Source: Pseudomonas farsensis
Lineage (GTDB): Bacteria; Pseudomonadota; Gammaproteobacteria; Pseudomonadales; Pseudomonadaceae
NCBI RefSeq assembly: GCF_014268805.2
Contig: NZ_JABWRF020000003.1
Span: 90,001-154,000 of the forward strand
DNA length: 64,000 nucleotides
Direction of reading: 5' to 3'
The position numbers and the translations under genes are program-made. Below are positions 7,400-16,138 of the stretch, piece by piece. The notes under the pieces are model-generated. The model saw nothing but the letters and a program-made list of their open reading frames with translations. It did not search any database and had not been told where the DNA came from. The first letter of the stretch is position 1; each line of letters begins with the position of its first letter.

Positions 7400-8755
7400 A
7401 TGCCTGCGATCCGCATCTGGTTGAAATCCCCCCTCGCCATCTTCACCGGCAACAGCAGCGACGCGCGCGGCGGCCTGGTCATCGAAGACGGCCGTATCAG
7501 CGAGCTGCTTGCAGCAGGCCAGGCCCCTGCCCTGCCCTGCGATCAGGTGTTCGACGCCCGCGAGCATGTGGTCCTGCCCGGCCTGATCAACACTCACCAC
7601 CATTTCTATCAGACCCTCACCCGCGCCTGGGCGCCGGTGGTCAACCAACCGCTGTTCCCCTGGCTCAAAACCCTCTACCCGGTGTGGGCGCGGCTGACCC
7701 CGGCCAAGCTTGAGCTGGCAAGCCAAGTGGCCCTGGCCGAACTGCTGCTGTCCGGGTGCACCACCGCCGCCGACCACCATTACCTGTTCCCTGAAGGCCT
7801 GGACCACGCCATCGACGTGCAGGTCGAAGCCGTGCGCAAGCTGGGCATGCGCGCCATGCTCACCCGTGGTTCCATGAGCCTGGGCGAGAAGGACGGCGGC
7901 CTGCCACCGCAACAAACGGTGCAACAGGGCGAGGTGATCCTGGCCGACAGCCAGCGACTTATCCACAGCTACCACGAACGCGGTGACGGCGCGCGCATCC
8001 AGATTGCCCTGGCGCCCTGCTCGCCGTTCTCGGTCACCCCCGAGATCATGCGTGCCAGCGCCGAGCTTGCCGAAGAGCTCGACGTGCGCCTGCACACCCA
8101 CCTGGCCGAGACCCTGGATGAAGAGGACTTCTGCCTGCAACGATTCGGCCTGCGCACCGTCGATTACCTGGACAGCGTCGGCTGGCTTGGCCCGCGCACC
8201 TGGTTGGCCCACGGCATCCACTTCAACCCCGATGAAATCGTGCGCCTGGGCGCCGCCGGCACCGGTATCTGCCACTGCCCAAGCTCGAACATGCGCCTGG
8301 CGTCGGGCATCTGCCCGACGGTGGACCTTGAGGCGGCCGGCGCAACGGTGGGCCTGGGTGTCGACGGCTCGGCCTCCAACGACGCCTCGAACATGATCCT
8401 TGAAGCGCGCCAGGCCTTGTACCTGCAACGCCTGCGCTACGGCGCCGAGCTGATTACCCCGCAGCGCGCCCTTGGCTGGGCCACACAAGGCTCAGCCAAG
8501 TTGCTCGGGCGCAGCGACATCGGCGAACTGGCCGTCGGCAAGCAGGCAGACCTGGCGCTGTTCAAGCTCGACGAACTGCGTTTTTCGGGCAGCCACGACC
8601 CGTTGTCGGCCTTGCTGCTATGTGGCGCCGACCGCGCCGACCGCGTCATGGTCGGTGGCCAGTGGCGGGTCATCGACGGCCAGATCGAAGGGCTGGACAT
8701 CAAAGGCCTGATTGCTGACCACCGCCAGGCCGCCGCCCACCTGATCGCCGGCTGA
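7400..8755 (+). CDS. 8-oxoguanine deaminase
   Basis: Amidohydrolase-superfamily (TrzA/AtzA-like) deaminase, 451 aa. Metal ligands are visible: the histidine cluster in NTHHHFYQ, HTHLAET, the later histidine in WLAHGIHF and the aspartate in GLGVDGSASND. The closest characterised relative I recall is P. aeruginosa PA0142, shown to deaminate 8-oxoguanine to urate with weaker activity on related purines. A good ribosome binding site (AGAGGAG) precedes ATG 7400. An adenine deaminase follows 82 nt downstream, making a purine base deamination pair. Guanine deaminase is the main alternative. Confidence 0.82.
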   Translation: MPAIRIWLKSPLAIFTGNSSDARGGLVIEDGRISELLAAGQAPALPCDQVFDAREHVVLPGLINTHHHFYQTLTRAWAPVVNQPLFPWLKTLYPVWARLTPAKLELASQVALAELLLSGCTTAADHHYLFPEGLDHAIDVQVEAVRKLGMRAMLTRGSMSLGEKDGGLPPQQTVQQGEVILADSQRLIHSYHERGDGARIQIALAPCSPFSVTPEIMRASAELAEELDVRLHTHLAETLDEEDFCLQRFGLRTVDYLDSVGWLGPRTWLAHGIHFNPDEIVRLGAAGTGICHCPSSNMRLASGICPTVDLEAAGATVGLGVDGSASNDASNMILEARQALYLQRLRYGAELITPQRALGWATQGSAKLLGRSDIGELAVGKQADLALFKLDELRFSGSHDPLSALLLCGADRADRVMVGGQWRVIDGQIEGLDIKGLIADHRQAAAHLIAG

Positions 8756-8837
8756 CGCCTGCACGCCTGGCCGGGCGCATTGCCTGGCCAGGCCCTGTAG
8801 AATGTCGGCCAACCGTACCTGACCGAGATTAGTAACT

Positions 8838-9791
8838 ATGTATGACTGGCTGAACGCCTTGCCCAAGGCCGAACTGCACATGCACCTTGAAGGCTCGCTG
8901 GAGCCTGAGCTGCTGTTCGCCCTGGCCGAACGCAACAAGATCGCCCTGCCTTGGGCCGACGTTGAAACCCTGCGCGGCGCCTATGCGTTCAACAACCTGC
9001 AGGAATTTCTCGACCTGTATTACCAGGGCGCCGACGTGCTGCGCACCGAGCAGGACTTCTACGACCTGACCTGGGCCTACTTGCAACGCTGCAAGGCGCA
9101 GAACGTGATCCACACCGAACCGTTCTTTGACCCGCAAACCCATACAGACCGAGGCATCCCGTTTGAAGTGGTGCTCAACGGCATCAACCAGGCTCTTAAA
9201 GATGGCCGTGAGCAACTGGGCATCGGCAGCGGCCTGATTCTGAGCTTCCTGCGCCACCTGAGCGAAGATGAGGCAGAAAAAACCCTCGACCAGGCGCTAC
9301 CGTTCCGCGATGCCTTCGTTGCCGTTGGCCTGGACAGCTCCGAACAGGGCCACCCGCCGAGCAAGTTCCGCCGCGTCTTCGACCGGGCCCGTAGCGAAGG
9401 CTTCCTGACCGTTGCCCACGCCGGCGAGGAAGGCCCGCCCGAGTACATCTGGGAGGCGCTCGACCTGCTGAAAATCCAGCGTATCGACCATGGCGTACGC
9501 GCCATCGAAGACGAACGCCTGATGCAGCGCATCATCGACGAGCAGATCCCGCTGACCGTCTGCCCGCTGTCCAACACCAAGCTGTGCGTGTTCGACCACA
9601 TGAGCCAGCACAACATCCTCGACATGCTCGAACGTGGCGTGAAGGTGACGGTCAACTCCGACGACCCGGCCTACTTCGGCGGCTACGTCACCGAAAACTT
9701 CTACGCCCTGCACGAGCACCTGGGCATGACCCAAGACCAAGCACAGCGCCTGGCGCAGAACAGCCTCGACGCCCGCCTGGTCAAACCCTAA
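8838..9791 (+). CDS. Adenine deaminase (adenosine deaminase-like)
   Basis: 317 aa, adenosine deaminase superfamily. Metal site and catalytic motifs: ELHMHLEGSL at about residue 11, HAGEEGPPEY, DHGVRAIED, CPLSNTKLCV and NSDDPAYFGGY. Members with this SDDPAYF ending, including P. aeruginosa PA0148, deaminate adenine to hypoxanthine and not adenosine, so older adenosine deaminase labels are probably wrong. The stop codon overlaps the stop of the convergent ArsR gene by three bases, leaving no room for a terminator. Confidence 0.85.
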   Translation: MYDWLNALPKAELHMHLEGSLEPELLFALAERNKIALPWADVETLRGAYAFNNLQEFLDLYYQGADVLRTEQDFYDLTWAYLQRCKAQNVIHTEPFFDPQTHTDRGIPFEVVLNGINQALKDGREQLGIGSGLILSFLRHLSEDEAEKTLDQALPFRDAFVAVGLDSSEQGHPPSKFRRVFDRARSEGFLTVAHAGEEGPPEYIWEALDLLKIQRIDHGVRAIEDERLMQRIIDEQIPLTVCPLSNTKLCVFDHMSQHNILDMLERGVKVTVNSDDPAYFGGYVTENFYALHEHLGMTQDQAQRLAQNSLDARLVKP

Positions 9792-10492
9792 CCCACCTGC
9801 CGCGAGACCGGCCTTGCGATGGCGCCGATCTGCCGCACACCGAGCGGGGGCACATGCAGCGCGCGGCCGCCGTCCAGTTCCTGCACCCAGCCGGATTGCA
9901 GGAACAACTTGAGCAAGGCATGCCCAAGGCTGCCGCCCAGATGCGGGCCTTGGTCGCTCCATTCGCTGCAATGGCACATCACGCAACCACGCTGGTGACC
10001 CGGCGCCAGAGCATCGATGAACACCCCCAGCGCTTCCAGCTGAGCCTTGCCACGCGAGCTGACACTCAGGTGGCTGGGTTCACCTTCCAGCCAGCTAGCG
10101 TCGAGCAGACGCTGGAGCAGCTGCGCGGCGATCTCGCCGCCCAAGTGGTCCCCACACAGGCGCGCCTTGCTTAGGGTCGGCGCAATGCGTAGCGGCGCCC
10201 GCGCTTGCGGGTGCTGGCCAAGCTGGATGCTGGCAAGCGCCTCGACCGCCGCCCCCACTTCGGGGGTTGCCAGGCGGAAATGGCGCTTTCGCCCGCGCAC
10301 GTCGACACGCAGCAGGCCAGCTGCCACCAGCAACGAAAGGTGCATGCACGCCGACGATGTACTCAAGCCGATAGCCAACGCCAACTCATCGGTCGAGCGG
10401 GCGGAGCCATCTATCAGTGCCCAGAGCATGGCGCTGCGCTTGGGGTCGGCCATCATGCCGGCCACCTGGGTAATGCTGTTGACTGCATTCAT
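9788..10492 (-). CDS. ArsR-family regulator with C-terminal cysteine-containing extension
   Basis: 234 aa from ATG 10492; an in-frame start at 10543 adds 17 residues that look non-family. The N-terminal winged helix-turn-helix spans about 1-85 (LALAIGLSTSSACMHLSLLVAAGLL, recognition near 45-60). The second half is an additional domain with a Cys-x2-Cys-x-Cys cluster (CVMCHC) that could bind metal or sense redox state. It is tail-to-tail with the adenine deaminase. Targets are unknown. Confidence 0.8.
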   Translation of the reverse strand: MNAVNSITQVAGMMADPKRSAMLWALIDGSARSTDELALAIGLSTSSACMHLSLLVAAGLLRVDVRGRKRHFRLATPEVGAAVEALASIQLGQHPQARAPLRIAPTLSKARLCGDHLGGEIAAQLLQRLLDASWLEGEPSHLSVSSRGKAQLEALGVFIDALAPGHQRGCVMCHCSEWSDQGPHLGGSLGHALLKLFLQSGWVQELDGGRALHVPPLGVRQIGAIARPVSRQVG

Positions 10493-10946
10493 GAAGCTCG
10501 AGTCCCTGAGTAGTGTCGTCTGGTTGGCTTGACGGACGCGCACCCTATCCGGCCGTCACGAAACACTCGGCGGTAAACGATGAGGGGGAAATGTCTCTCG
10601 CTGGCACTGGTCGTCGAGCGCAGTATAAGCCGCGCCCCACGGTAGGTTTTGTAGGCAAAATGGCATAGTGGCGTGGGCCGAATGGCGCGTTGTGGGGAGC
10701 CCCATGCAAGCCTGCGCAGGGGTAATTGCGCAGGAATACGAGCCCGCTTGAGGTGCAAGGCCCAGGGCGAAATATTTCCGACAGCTACCACGGGGCTGCC
10801 CCACACCCCTGTTCGTCATTTAAGGCGGGTAAAACAGAAAGCACCCGGCTGCGCCTGACCGTCAGTCAGCGCGACGTTTCCGGGCCTGGCAGATACAGGG
10901 GGCAGCGCTACACTGAGCCGCTCCTGCTCACTGGAGGTAGTTCAGC
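10493..10946. other. Intergenic region, no recognised gene
   Basis: About 450 bp between the ArsR start and a short gene. It must hold the ArsR promoter. The only internal pattern noted is a direct repeat of TGCGCAGG near 10714-10734. No convincing coding sequence or RNA structure was found. Confidence 0.5.
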
Positions 10947-11144
10947 ATGAAGATTGTCGTCAGTGCGTCGAACCGCAACCCCAATTGCCCGTGGCAGGTG
11001 CAGATGGACCAGCACCTGGTGAGTTTTCGCAGTGAAGCCGAGGCGCGCGCCTTCGTTGCCTTGCTGGAGGCCCGGCTGCGGGCCCCGCACCCGCTTATGC
11101 CAAGCGGCTGGCCTGAGCACGCCGGGTCAGCATTGCAACACTGA
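10947..11144 (+). CDS. Small hypothetical protein
   Basis: 65 aa, with a good Shine-Dalgarno (GGAGG, 10931-10935) before ATG 10947. The first 45 residues look globular (an MKIVVS strand, then SEAEARAFVALLEARL helix), like short Pseudomonas hypothetical proteins. The last 50 bases overlap the 3' end of the convergent MFS gene. Function unknown. Confidence 0.5.
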   Translation: MKIVVSASNRNPNCPWQVQMDQHLVSFRSEAEARAFVALLEARLRAPHPLMPSGWPEHAGSALQH

Positions 11145-12276
11145 CCACCAGCGCGCCACACAGGCTGACCACCAGCGCCATCGGCACGGCGCTGCCGTCA
11201 TGCAGCACCCCGACCAGTGCCGCCGCAGCCGCGGCGACACTGAACTGCAGGCAGCCCATCAACGCCGAGGCACTGCCGGCGCGTGCGCCCTGGCCGCTCA
11301 TGGCACAGGCCGAGGCGTTGGGGATGATGCAGCCAAGGCTTGAGATGCACACGAACAGCGGCACCAGCAGCGGCCACAACGCGGCCGGGCGCAACGCCGC
11401 CACGGCCAGCAATACCAGACCTGCCACCAGATACAGCCACACCGCCCGCGCCAGCAGAAACGCTGGGCCGCGCTTGGCCAGCAGGCGCGCATTGACCTGC
11501 GCCATCAATATGAAACCTGCGGCATTGGTACCGAACAGCCAGCCATAATGCTCAGGCGGCACGCCATACAGCTTGATGAATACGAACGGGGAGCCGGCGA
11601 TATACGCGAACATGCCGGCAATGGCGATACCGCCGGTCAGCGCATGGCCGACGAACACCCGGTCACCCAGCAACCGCAGGTACTGGCGCAACGCCCCGGA
11701 CAGCGGCTGGCGGACCATCTGCGGCGGCATGCTTTCGGGCAAACCAAGGCTGACGGCCACCAGGCACAGCGCACTGAACAGCCCCAAGGCGATGAAAATC
11801 GACTGCCAGCCGGCGACATTTACCAACACCCCGCCGAGCATCGGCGCCAATATCGGCGCAAGCCCCATCACCAGCATCAGTTGCGAAAACACTTTGGCCG
11901 AGGCCACGGCGTCGCACTTGTCGCTGACGATTGCCCGGGACAACACCATGCCCGCGCAGCCACCCAGCGCCTGAACGAAACGCGCCAAAACCAGGCTGTC
12001 GAGATTGGGCGCAAAGGCGCAGGCGAGCGAGGCCACAGTAAACAGCCCTACGCCGACCAGCAGCGGGATGCGCCGGCCAAAACGGTCGGCTACCGGGCCA
12101 TAGGCCAACTGGCCCAGGGACAGGCCGAGAAAATACGCGGCCAGGGTGGTCTGCACATGCTGCTCGTCGGTGCCGAAAGCAAGCGCCATGGCCGGGAACG
12201 CCGGCAGATAGAAGTCGATCGCCAGAGGCCCGAACGCACTGAGGGCGCCGAGAATCAGCAGGGTACGCAGGTTCAT
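11095..12276 (-). CDS. Bcr/CflA-family multidrug efflux MFS transporter
   Basis: 393 aa, 12 hydrophobic segments, inner membrane. The start (NLRTLLILGALSAFGPLAIDFYLPAFP) matches the Bcr/CflA drug:proton antiporter family, and the MFS motif A-like loop GPVADRFGRR lies at about 60-69. Likely substrates are small antibiotics of the bicyclomycin, chloramphenicol or sulfonamide kind, which cannot be told here. It stands alone, with 96 nt between its start and the end of copZ. Confidence 0.88.
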   Translation of the reverse strand: MNLRTLLILGALSAFGPLAIDFYLPAFPAMALAFGTDEQHVQTTLAAYFLGLSLGQLAYGPVADRFGRRIPLLVGVGLFTVASLACAFAPNLDSLVLARFVQALGGCAGMVLSRAIVSDKCDAVASAKVFSQLMLVMGLAPILAPMLGGVLVNVAGWQSIFIALGLFSALCLVAVSLGLPESMPPQMVRQPLSGALRQYLRLLGDRVFVGHALTGGIAIAGMFAYIAGSPFVFIKLYGVPPEHYGWLFGTNAAGFILMAQVNARLLAKRGPAFLLARAVWLYLVAGLVLLAVAALRPAALWPLLVPLFVCISSLGCIIPNASACAMSGQGARAGSASALMGCLQFSVAAAAAALVGVLHDGSAVPMALVVSLCGALVVSVAMLTRRAQASRLA

Positions 12277-12372
12277 GGATAATCCATAGCAGGCTAAGCA
12301 AGTGCGCTAGTCTACCTGCTGCTCACCCCCCCGCGATGAAAACCTTTGTAACAGTTACGGAGTAAATCCGTC

Positions 12373-12570
12373 TCAGGCCTCTTGCGCCTCATAACCCTCT
12401 TCACGAATGGCCGCCAGCAGTTGCGGGGCCTCCAGCACGCTCTGCACGCGCACCTGGCGGGCGGCCAAGTCGACTTCCACCTGCGCAGCAGCATCCTTTT
12501 CCTGAACTGCCCGCGTCACAGCCTTCACGCAGTGGCCGCAGGTCATACCTTGCACATTGAACACTTGCAT
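12373..12570 (-). CDS. copZ: Copper chaperone (CopZ-like heavy-metal-associated protein)
   Basis: 65 aa, a single HMA domain with the metal-binding motif GMTCGHC (Cys11 and Cys14) near the N-terminus. It should carry Cu(I) in the cytoplasm to the CopA pump. I start it at ATG 12570, which has GGAGG upstream; a longer in-frame reading to 12702 would cross the promoter. A CueR-type operator lies 36 bp upstream. Confidence 0.92.
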   Translation of the reverse strand: MQVFNVQGMTCGHCVKAVTRAVQEKDAAAQVEVDLAARQVRVQSVLEAPQLLAAIREEGYEAQEA

Positions 12571-12598
12571 CGGGGTTACCTCCTTCAGGGTTTGGCGC

Positions 12599-12629
12599 AG
12601 TTTCGACCTTGCCATCGGGGCAAGGTCAA
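12599..12629 (-). promoter_or_regulatory. CueR-type promoter of copZ
   Basis: Dyad ACCTTGCC (12606-12613) with GGCAAGGT (12619-12626) is a near-ideal CueR operator. On the minus strand TTGACC (12629-12624) and GAAACT (12604-12599) are 19 bp apart, the overlong spacer of MerR-family promoters. Confidence 0.85.
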
Positions 12630-12716
12630 GTTCTCTGCGTAACAGCCGGGGTGGAAATCCGCGCCCGGGTCGGCCAAGCTGCGCCTTTGACGACTTTGCC
12701 AAGCAGGAGATTCTTC

Positions 12717-13103
12717 ATGATCAGGGCAGCATTTGGCCTTGTCGGGTTGCTGGGCGCGCTGGCCGTGGTGCCAACGGCCGGCGCCGAGGGCAACAGCGAC
12801 TACAGCGTGCTGATCATTTCCCGGGAACGCCTGGAAGTGGCCACCACCTGCGAGATCGGCGTGTATCTGAACGACCAACTGTCGGGGCGGGTGTTCCAGG
12901 AACAGTCGACCTCGTTCAACCTGCCGCCAGGCCCGGTGGATGTCCGCCTGCGCCTGCTGCCTGGGCAAGCACCCGGTTGCTTGCCCGGCGTTGAAGACCA
13001 GCGCAGCACGCGTCTTACCCTGCAAGCCGGGCAGATCAACAAATACCGCATCGCCATGGGGCAATATGGCCTGGAGCTGAAGCGAGCCAGCCTCGGCTAT
13101 TGA
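12717..13103 (+). CDS. Exported hypothetical protein in the copper cluster
   Basis: 128 aa from ATG 12717 (AGGAG upstream). The N-terminal 23 residues are a signal peptide (hydrophobic run, then TAGA-EG). The mature part is small and probably beta-rich, with two cysteines that could form a disulfide (TTCEIG and PGCLPG). It lies between copZ (divergent) and copA. Its stop codon overlaps the -35 of the copA promoter. The family is not recognised; a periplasmic role in copper stress is a guess from position. Confidence 0.75.
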   Translation: MIRAAFGLVGLLGALAVVPTAGAEGNSDYSVLIISRERLEVATTCEIGVYLNDQLSGRVFQEQSTSFNLPPGPVDVRLRLLPGQAPGCLPGVEDQRSTRLTLQAGQINKYRIAMGQYGLELKRASLGY

Positions 13104-13130
13104 CCTTGACCGCATGGCAAGGTTGATGCT
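13100..13130 (+). promoter_or_regulatory. CueR-type promoter of copA
   Basis: TTGACC (13100-13105) and GATGCT (13125-13130) are separated by 19 bp. The dyad ACCTTG (13103-13108) with CAAGGT (13118-13123) fits CueR. The -35 overlaps the TGA (13101-13103) of the preceding gene. Confidence 0.85.
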
Positions 13131-13157
13131 GCTGGCCTGTCCACGGAGGAAACCGCC

Positions 13158-15551
13158 ATGCCAGCATCCACCACCTTCGATCTGCCGATCACCGGCATGA
13201 CCTGCGCAAGCTGCGCAGGCCGGGTCGAGCGCGCCTTGCGCAAGGTCACCGGTACCGAACAGGTCAGCGTCAACCTGGCCACCGAACAGGCCCGTGTCCA
13301 GGCCCCGGCCGAGAGCCTGCCGGCGTTGCTGGGGGCGGTGCGCGAGGCCGGGTACAGTGTGCCGACCCGCACCGTTGAATTGCAGTTGGGTGGCATGACC
13401 TGCGCCAGTTGTGCCGGGCGCATCGAACGCGCATTGGCCAAGCTGCCGGCCGTGGAGCAGGTCAGCGTCAACCTGGCCCGCGAGCGCGCCCATGTCCAAT
13501 TGCTGCAAGGCGTCGATGAAACCCTGCTGATCAGCGCGGTAGAGAAAGCCGGCTACAGCGCCAGCCTGCCGCGTAGCCTCGACGATGAACAACACCTGGC
13601 CCAGCGGCGCCTGCGCAACGAGCGCCTGGCGGTAGGCGCAGCACTGTTGCTGGCACTGCCGCTGGTGCTGCCGATGCTGCTCGAACCCTTCGGCCTGCAC
13701 TGGATGCTGCCAGCCTGGGCGCAGTTCGTGCTGGCAACCCCTGTGCAGTTCGTTCTGGGTGCGCGCTTTTATGTCGCCGCCGCCAAGGCCGTGCGCGCCG
13801 GTGCCGGCAACATGGACCTGCTGGTGGCGCTGGGCACCAGCGCCGGCTACGGGCTGAGCCTGTACCAGTGGGCCAACGCCCACCCCGGCATGCAACCGCA
13901 CCTGTATTTTGAAGCTTCCGCCGTGGTCATCGCCTTGGTGCTGCTGGGCAAGTACCTCGAAAGCCGCGCCAAGCGCCAGACCGCAAGCGCCATTCGTGCC
14001 CTCGAAGCGCTGCGCCCGGAACGCGCCGTGCGCGTAAGCGAGGGCGTGGAACAAGAAGTCGCCATCAACCAACTGCGCCTGGGCGATCGGGTGCTGGTCA
14101 AACCCGGCGAGCGCTTCCCGGTAGACGGCCAGGTGCTCGAAGGCAGCAGCCACGCCGATGAGGCGCTGATCAGCGGCGAGAGCCTGCCGGTGCCCAAGCA
14201 GCCGGGCGACACCGTGACCGGTGGTGCAATCAACGGTGAGGGCCGCCTGTTGGTAGAAACCCGCGCGCTGGGCACCGAAACGGTGCTGGCGCGCATCATT
14301 CGCCTGGTCGAAGACGCCCAGGCGGCGAAGGCACCGATCCAGAAGCTGGTAGACCGAGTCAGCCAGGTGTTCGTCCCCGCCGTGCTGGTGCTGGCACTGC
14401 TCACCCTGCTCGGCTGGTGGCTGGCAGGCGCTGCGCTGGAGACGGCTTTGATCAACGCCGTCGCGGTACTGGTGATCGCCTGCCCCTGCGCGCTGGGCCT
14501 GGCCACGCCCGCAGCGATCATGGCCGGCACCGGCGTCGCAGCCCGCCACGGCATCCTGATCAAGGACGCCGAAGCCCTGGAGCGCGCCCATGCAGTCAAC
14601 CGGGTGGTGTTCGACAAGACCGGCACCCTGACCTCCGGCAGCCCGCGCATCGTCCACCTGCAGGCCGTTGACCAGGGCCAGGCGCTGCGCCTGGCCGGTG
14701 CCCTGCAGCGTGGCAGTGAGCACCCGCTGGCCAAGGCGGTATTGGACGCCTGCGCCGAACGCGGCCTGGACGTGCCGCAGGTCAGCGACAGCCAGTCGCT
14801 CACCGGGCGCGGTATCGCCGGGCATGTGGATAACCTCGAGCTGGCCCTGGGCAACCGCCGCTTGCTCGATGAAAGCGCACTATCGCCCGGCGAGCTGGCC
14901 GCCAACGCCAGCGCTTGGGAAGCCGAAGGCCGAACCTTGTCGTGGCTGATTGAGCGCGGCGCGCAGCCACGGGTGCTGGGCCTGTTTGCATTTGGCGACA
15001 GCCTCAAGCCTGGCGCCGCCGAAGCCATCGGTGCCCTGCATCGGCGCGGCATCAGCAGCCACCTGCTGACCGGCGACAACCGTGGTAGCGCCAAAGTGGT
15101 CGCAGAGGCGCTGGGCATCGATGACGTGCATGCCGAAGTGCTGCCCGCCGACAAGGCCGCGACGGTCACGGCGTTGAAGCAGGACGGCGTGGTGGCCATG
15201 GTTGGCGATGGCATCAACGACGCCCCGGCGCTGGCCGCCGCCGATATCGGCATCGCCATGGGCGGCGGCACCGATGTCGCCATGCAGGCCGCTGGTATAA
15301 CGCTGATGCGCGGCGACCCACGGCTGGTCCCGGCCGCGCTGGAAATCAGCCGCAAAACGTACGCGAAGATCCGCCAGAACCTGTTCTGGGCCTTCATCTA
15401 TAACCTCGTCGGCATCCCGCTGGCAGCCTTCGGCTTCCTCAACCCGGTGCTGGCCGGCGCCGCCATGGCGCTGTCCAGCGTCAGCGTGGTGAGCAATGCG
15501 CTGCTGCTCAAAACCTGGAAACCCGCCAACATCGACCAGGAGACGCCATGA
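13158..15551 (+). CDS. copA: Cu(I)-exporting P1B-type ATPase
   Basis: 797 aa inner-membrane pump. Two N-terminal HMA domains each carry GMTCASCAGR (Cys16/Cys19 and Cys82/Cys85). Then come membrane helices, the actuator motif SGES, the intramembrane CPC (about 442-444) that marks the Cu(I)/Ag(I) class, the phosphorylated Asp of DKTGT at about 486, the SEHPLA motif and GDGINDAPAL. Relatives are sometimes annotated as cadmium ATPases (cadA), but CPC followed by ALG, with CueR next door, indicates copper. The stop overlaps cueR (ATGA). Confidence 0.95.
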   Translation: MPASTTFDLPITGMTCASCAGRVERALRKVTGTEQVSVNLATEQARVQAPAESLPALLGAVREAGYSVPTRTVELQLGGMTCASCAGRIERALAKLPAVEQVSVNLARERAHVQLLQGVDETLLISAVEKAGYSASLPRSLDDEQHLAQRRLRNERLAVGAALLLALPLVLPMLLEPFGLHWMLPAWAQFVLATPVQFVLGARFYVAAAKAVRAGAGNMDLLVALGTSAGYGLSLYQWANAHPGMQPHLYFEASAVVIALVLLGKYLESRAKRQTASAIRALEALRPERAVRVSEGVEQEVAINQLRLGDRVLVKPGERFPVDGQVLEGSSHADEALISGESLPVPKQPGDTVTGGAINGEGRLLVETRALGTETVLARIIRLVEDAQAAKAPIQKLVDRVSQVFVPAVLVLALLTLLGWWLAGAALETALINAVAVLVIACPCALGLATPAAIMAGTGVAARHGILIKDAEALERAHAVNRVVFDKTGTLTSGSPRIVHLQAVDQGQALRLAGALQRGSEHPLAKAVLDACAERGLDVPQVSDSQSLTGRGIAGHVDNLELALGNRRLLDESALSPGELAANASAWEAEGRTLSWLIERGAQPRVLGLFAFGDSLKPGAAEAIGALHRRGISSHLLTGDNRGSAKVVAEALGIDDVHAEVLPADKAATVTALKQDGVVAMVGDGINDAPALAAADIGIAMGGGTDVAMQAAGITLMRGDPRLVPAALEISRKTYAKIRQNLFWAFIYNLVGIPLAAFGFLNPVLAGAAMALSSVSVVSNALLLKTWKPANIDQETP

Positions 15552-15946
15552 ACATCGGCCAGGCGGCCCGCCGCAGTGGGCTTAGCGCCAAGATGATCCG
15601 TTATTACGAGTCCATCGGCCTGCTGCGCCCGGCGCAGCGCAGCGACAGCGGCTACCGGGTGTATCAGGCGCAAGACCTGCACAGCCTGGCGTTCATCAAG
15701 CGCTCGCGCGACCTGGGCTTCTCGCTGGACGAAGTGGCGCGGCTGCTGACCCTGTGGCAGGACCGTCAACGCGCCAGCGCCGACGTCAAAGCCCTGGCCA
15801 TGCAGCATATCGATGAGCTCAACCGGCGCATCGAGGAGCTGGTGAGCCTGCGCGATACCTTGGGTGAACTGGTTGCCACTTGCCAAGGCGACGACCGCCC
15901 GGACTGCCCGATCCTCAAGGGCCTGGCCGATGGGTGTTGCAACTGA
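15548..15946 (+). CDS. cueR: Copper-responsive MerR-family activator
   Basis: 132 aa. MerR helix-turn-helix at 1-38, coiled coil at about 80-107, and metal loop Cys112-x7-Cys120, the exact CueR positions. Ser77 is at the position that distinguishes Cu(I)/Ag(I)/Au(I) sensors from divalent-metal sensors (Cys). It is translationally coupled to copA and should activate the two 19-bp-spacer promoters upstream of copZ and copA. The tail has extra cysteines (GCC). Confidence 0.95.
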   Translation: MNIGQAARRSGLSAKMIRYYESIGLLRPAQRSDSGYRVYQAQDLHSLAFIKRSRDLGFSLDEVARLLTLWQDRQRASADVKALAMQHIDELNRRIEELVSLRDTLGELVATCQGDDRPDCPILKGLADGCCN

Positions 15947-15955
15947 GACAGAACG

Positions 15956-15979
15956 CCGCCCCTACTGGGGCGGGCTTTT
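15956..15979 (+). terminator. Terminator of copA-cueR
   Basis: Stem CCGCCCC (15956-15962) and GGGGCGG (15967-15973) with loop TACT, followed by GCTTTT, just after the cueR stop. Confidence 0.85.
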
Positions 15980-16138
15980 GCCCTGCCAGGACCGTGGCAA
16001 ATCGCCTAAACGCGACAGTTTTCTTCCCAGCCGCGCCGCTGACCAACGAATTAGGCCTTAAGCGCTACATAAAGCACCGACCCTGCCGATGCCCTGATAC
16101 CTGCCTGTGTCACGAAAAAAACAAATCTGGGAGCGTGG

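Noticed and set aside
13158..15551. Cadmium/zinc ATPase (CadA) for the P-type pump
   Set aside because: The CPC-ALG membrane motif, two HMA domains and adjacent CueR with Ser77 fit Cu(I).
16066..16095. Sigma-28-like promoter (TAAA...GCCGAT) before the chemoreceptor gene
   Set aside because: Only 11 bases separate the elements where about 15 are needed.
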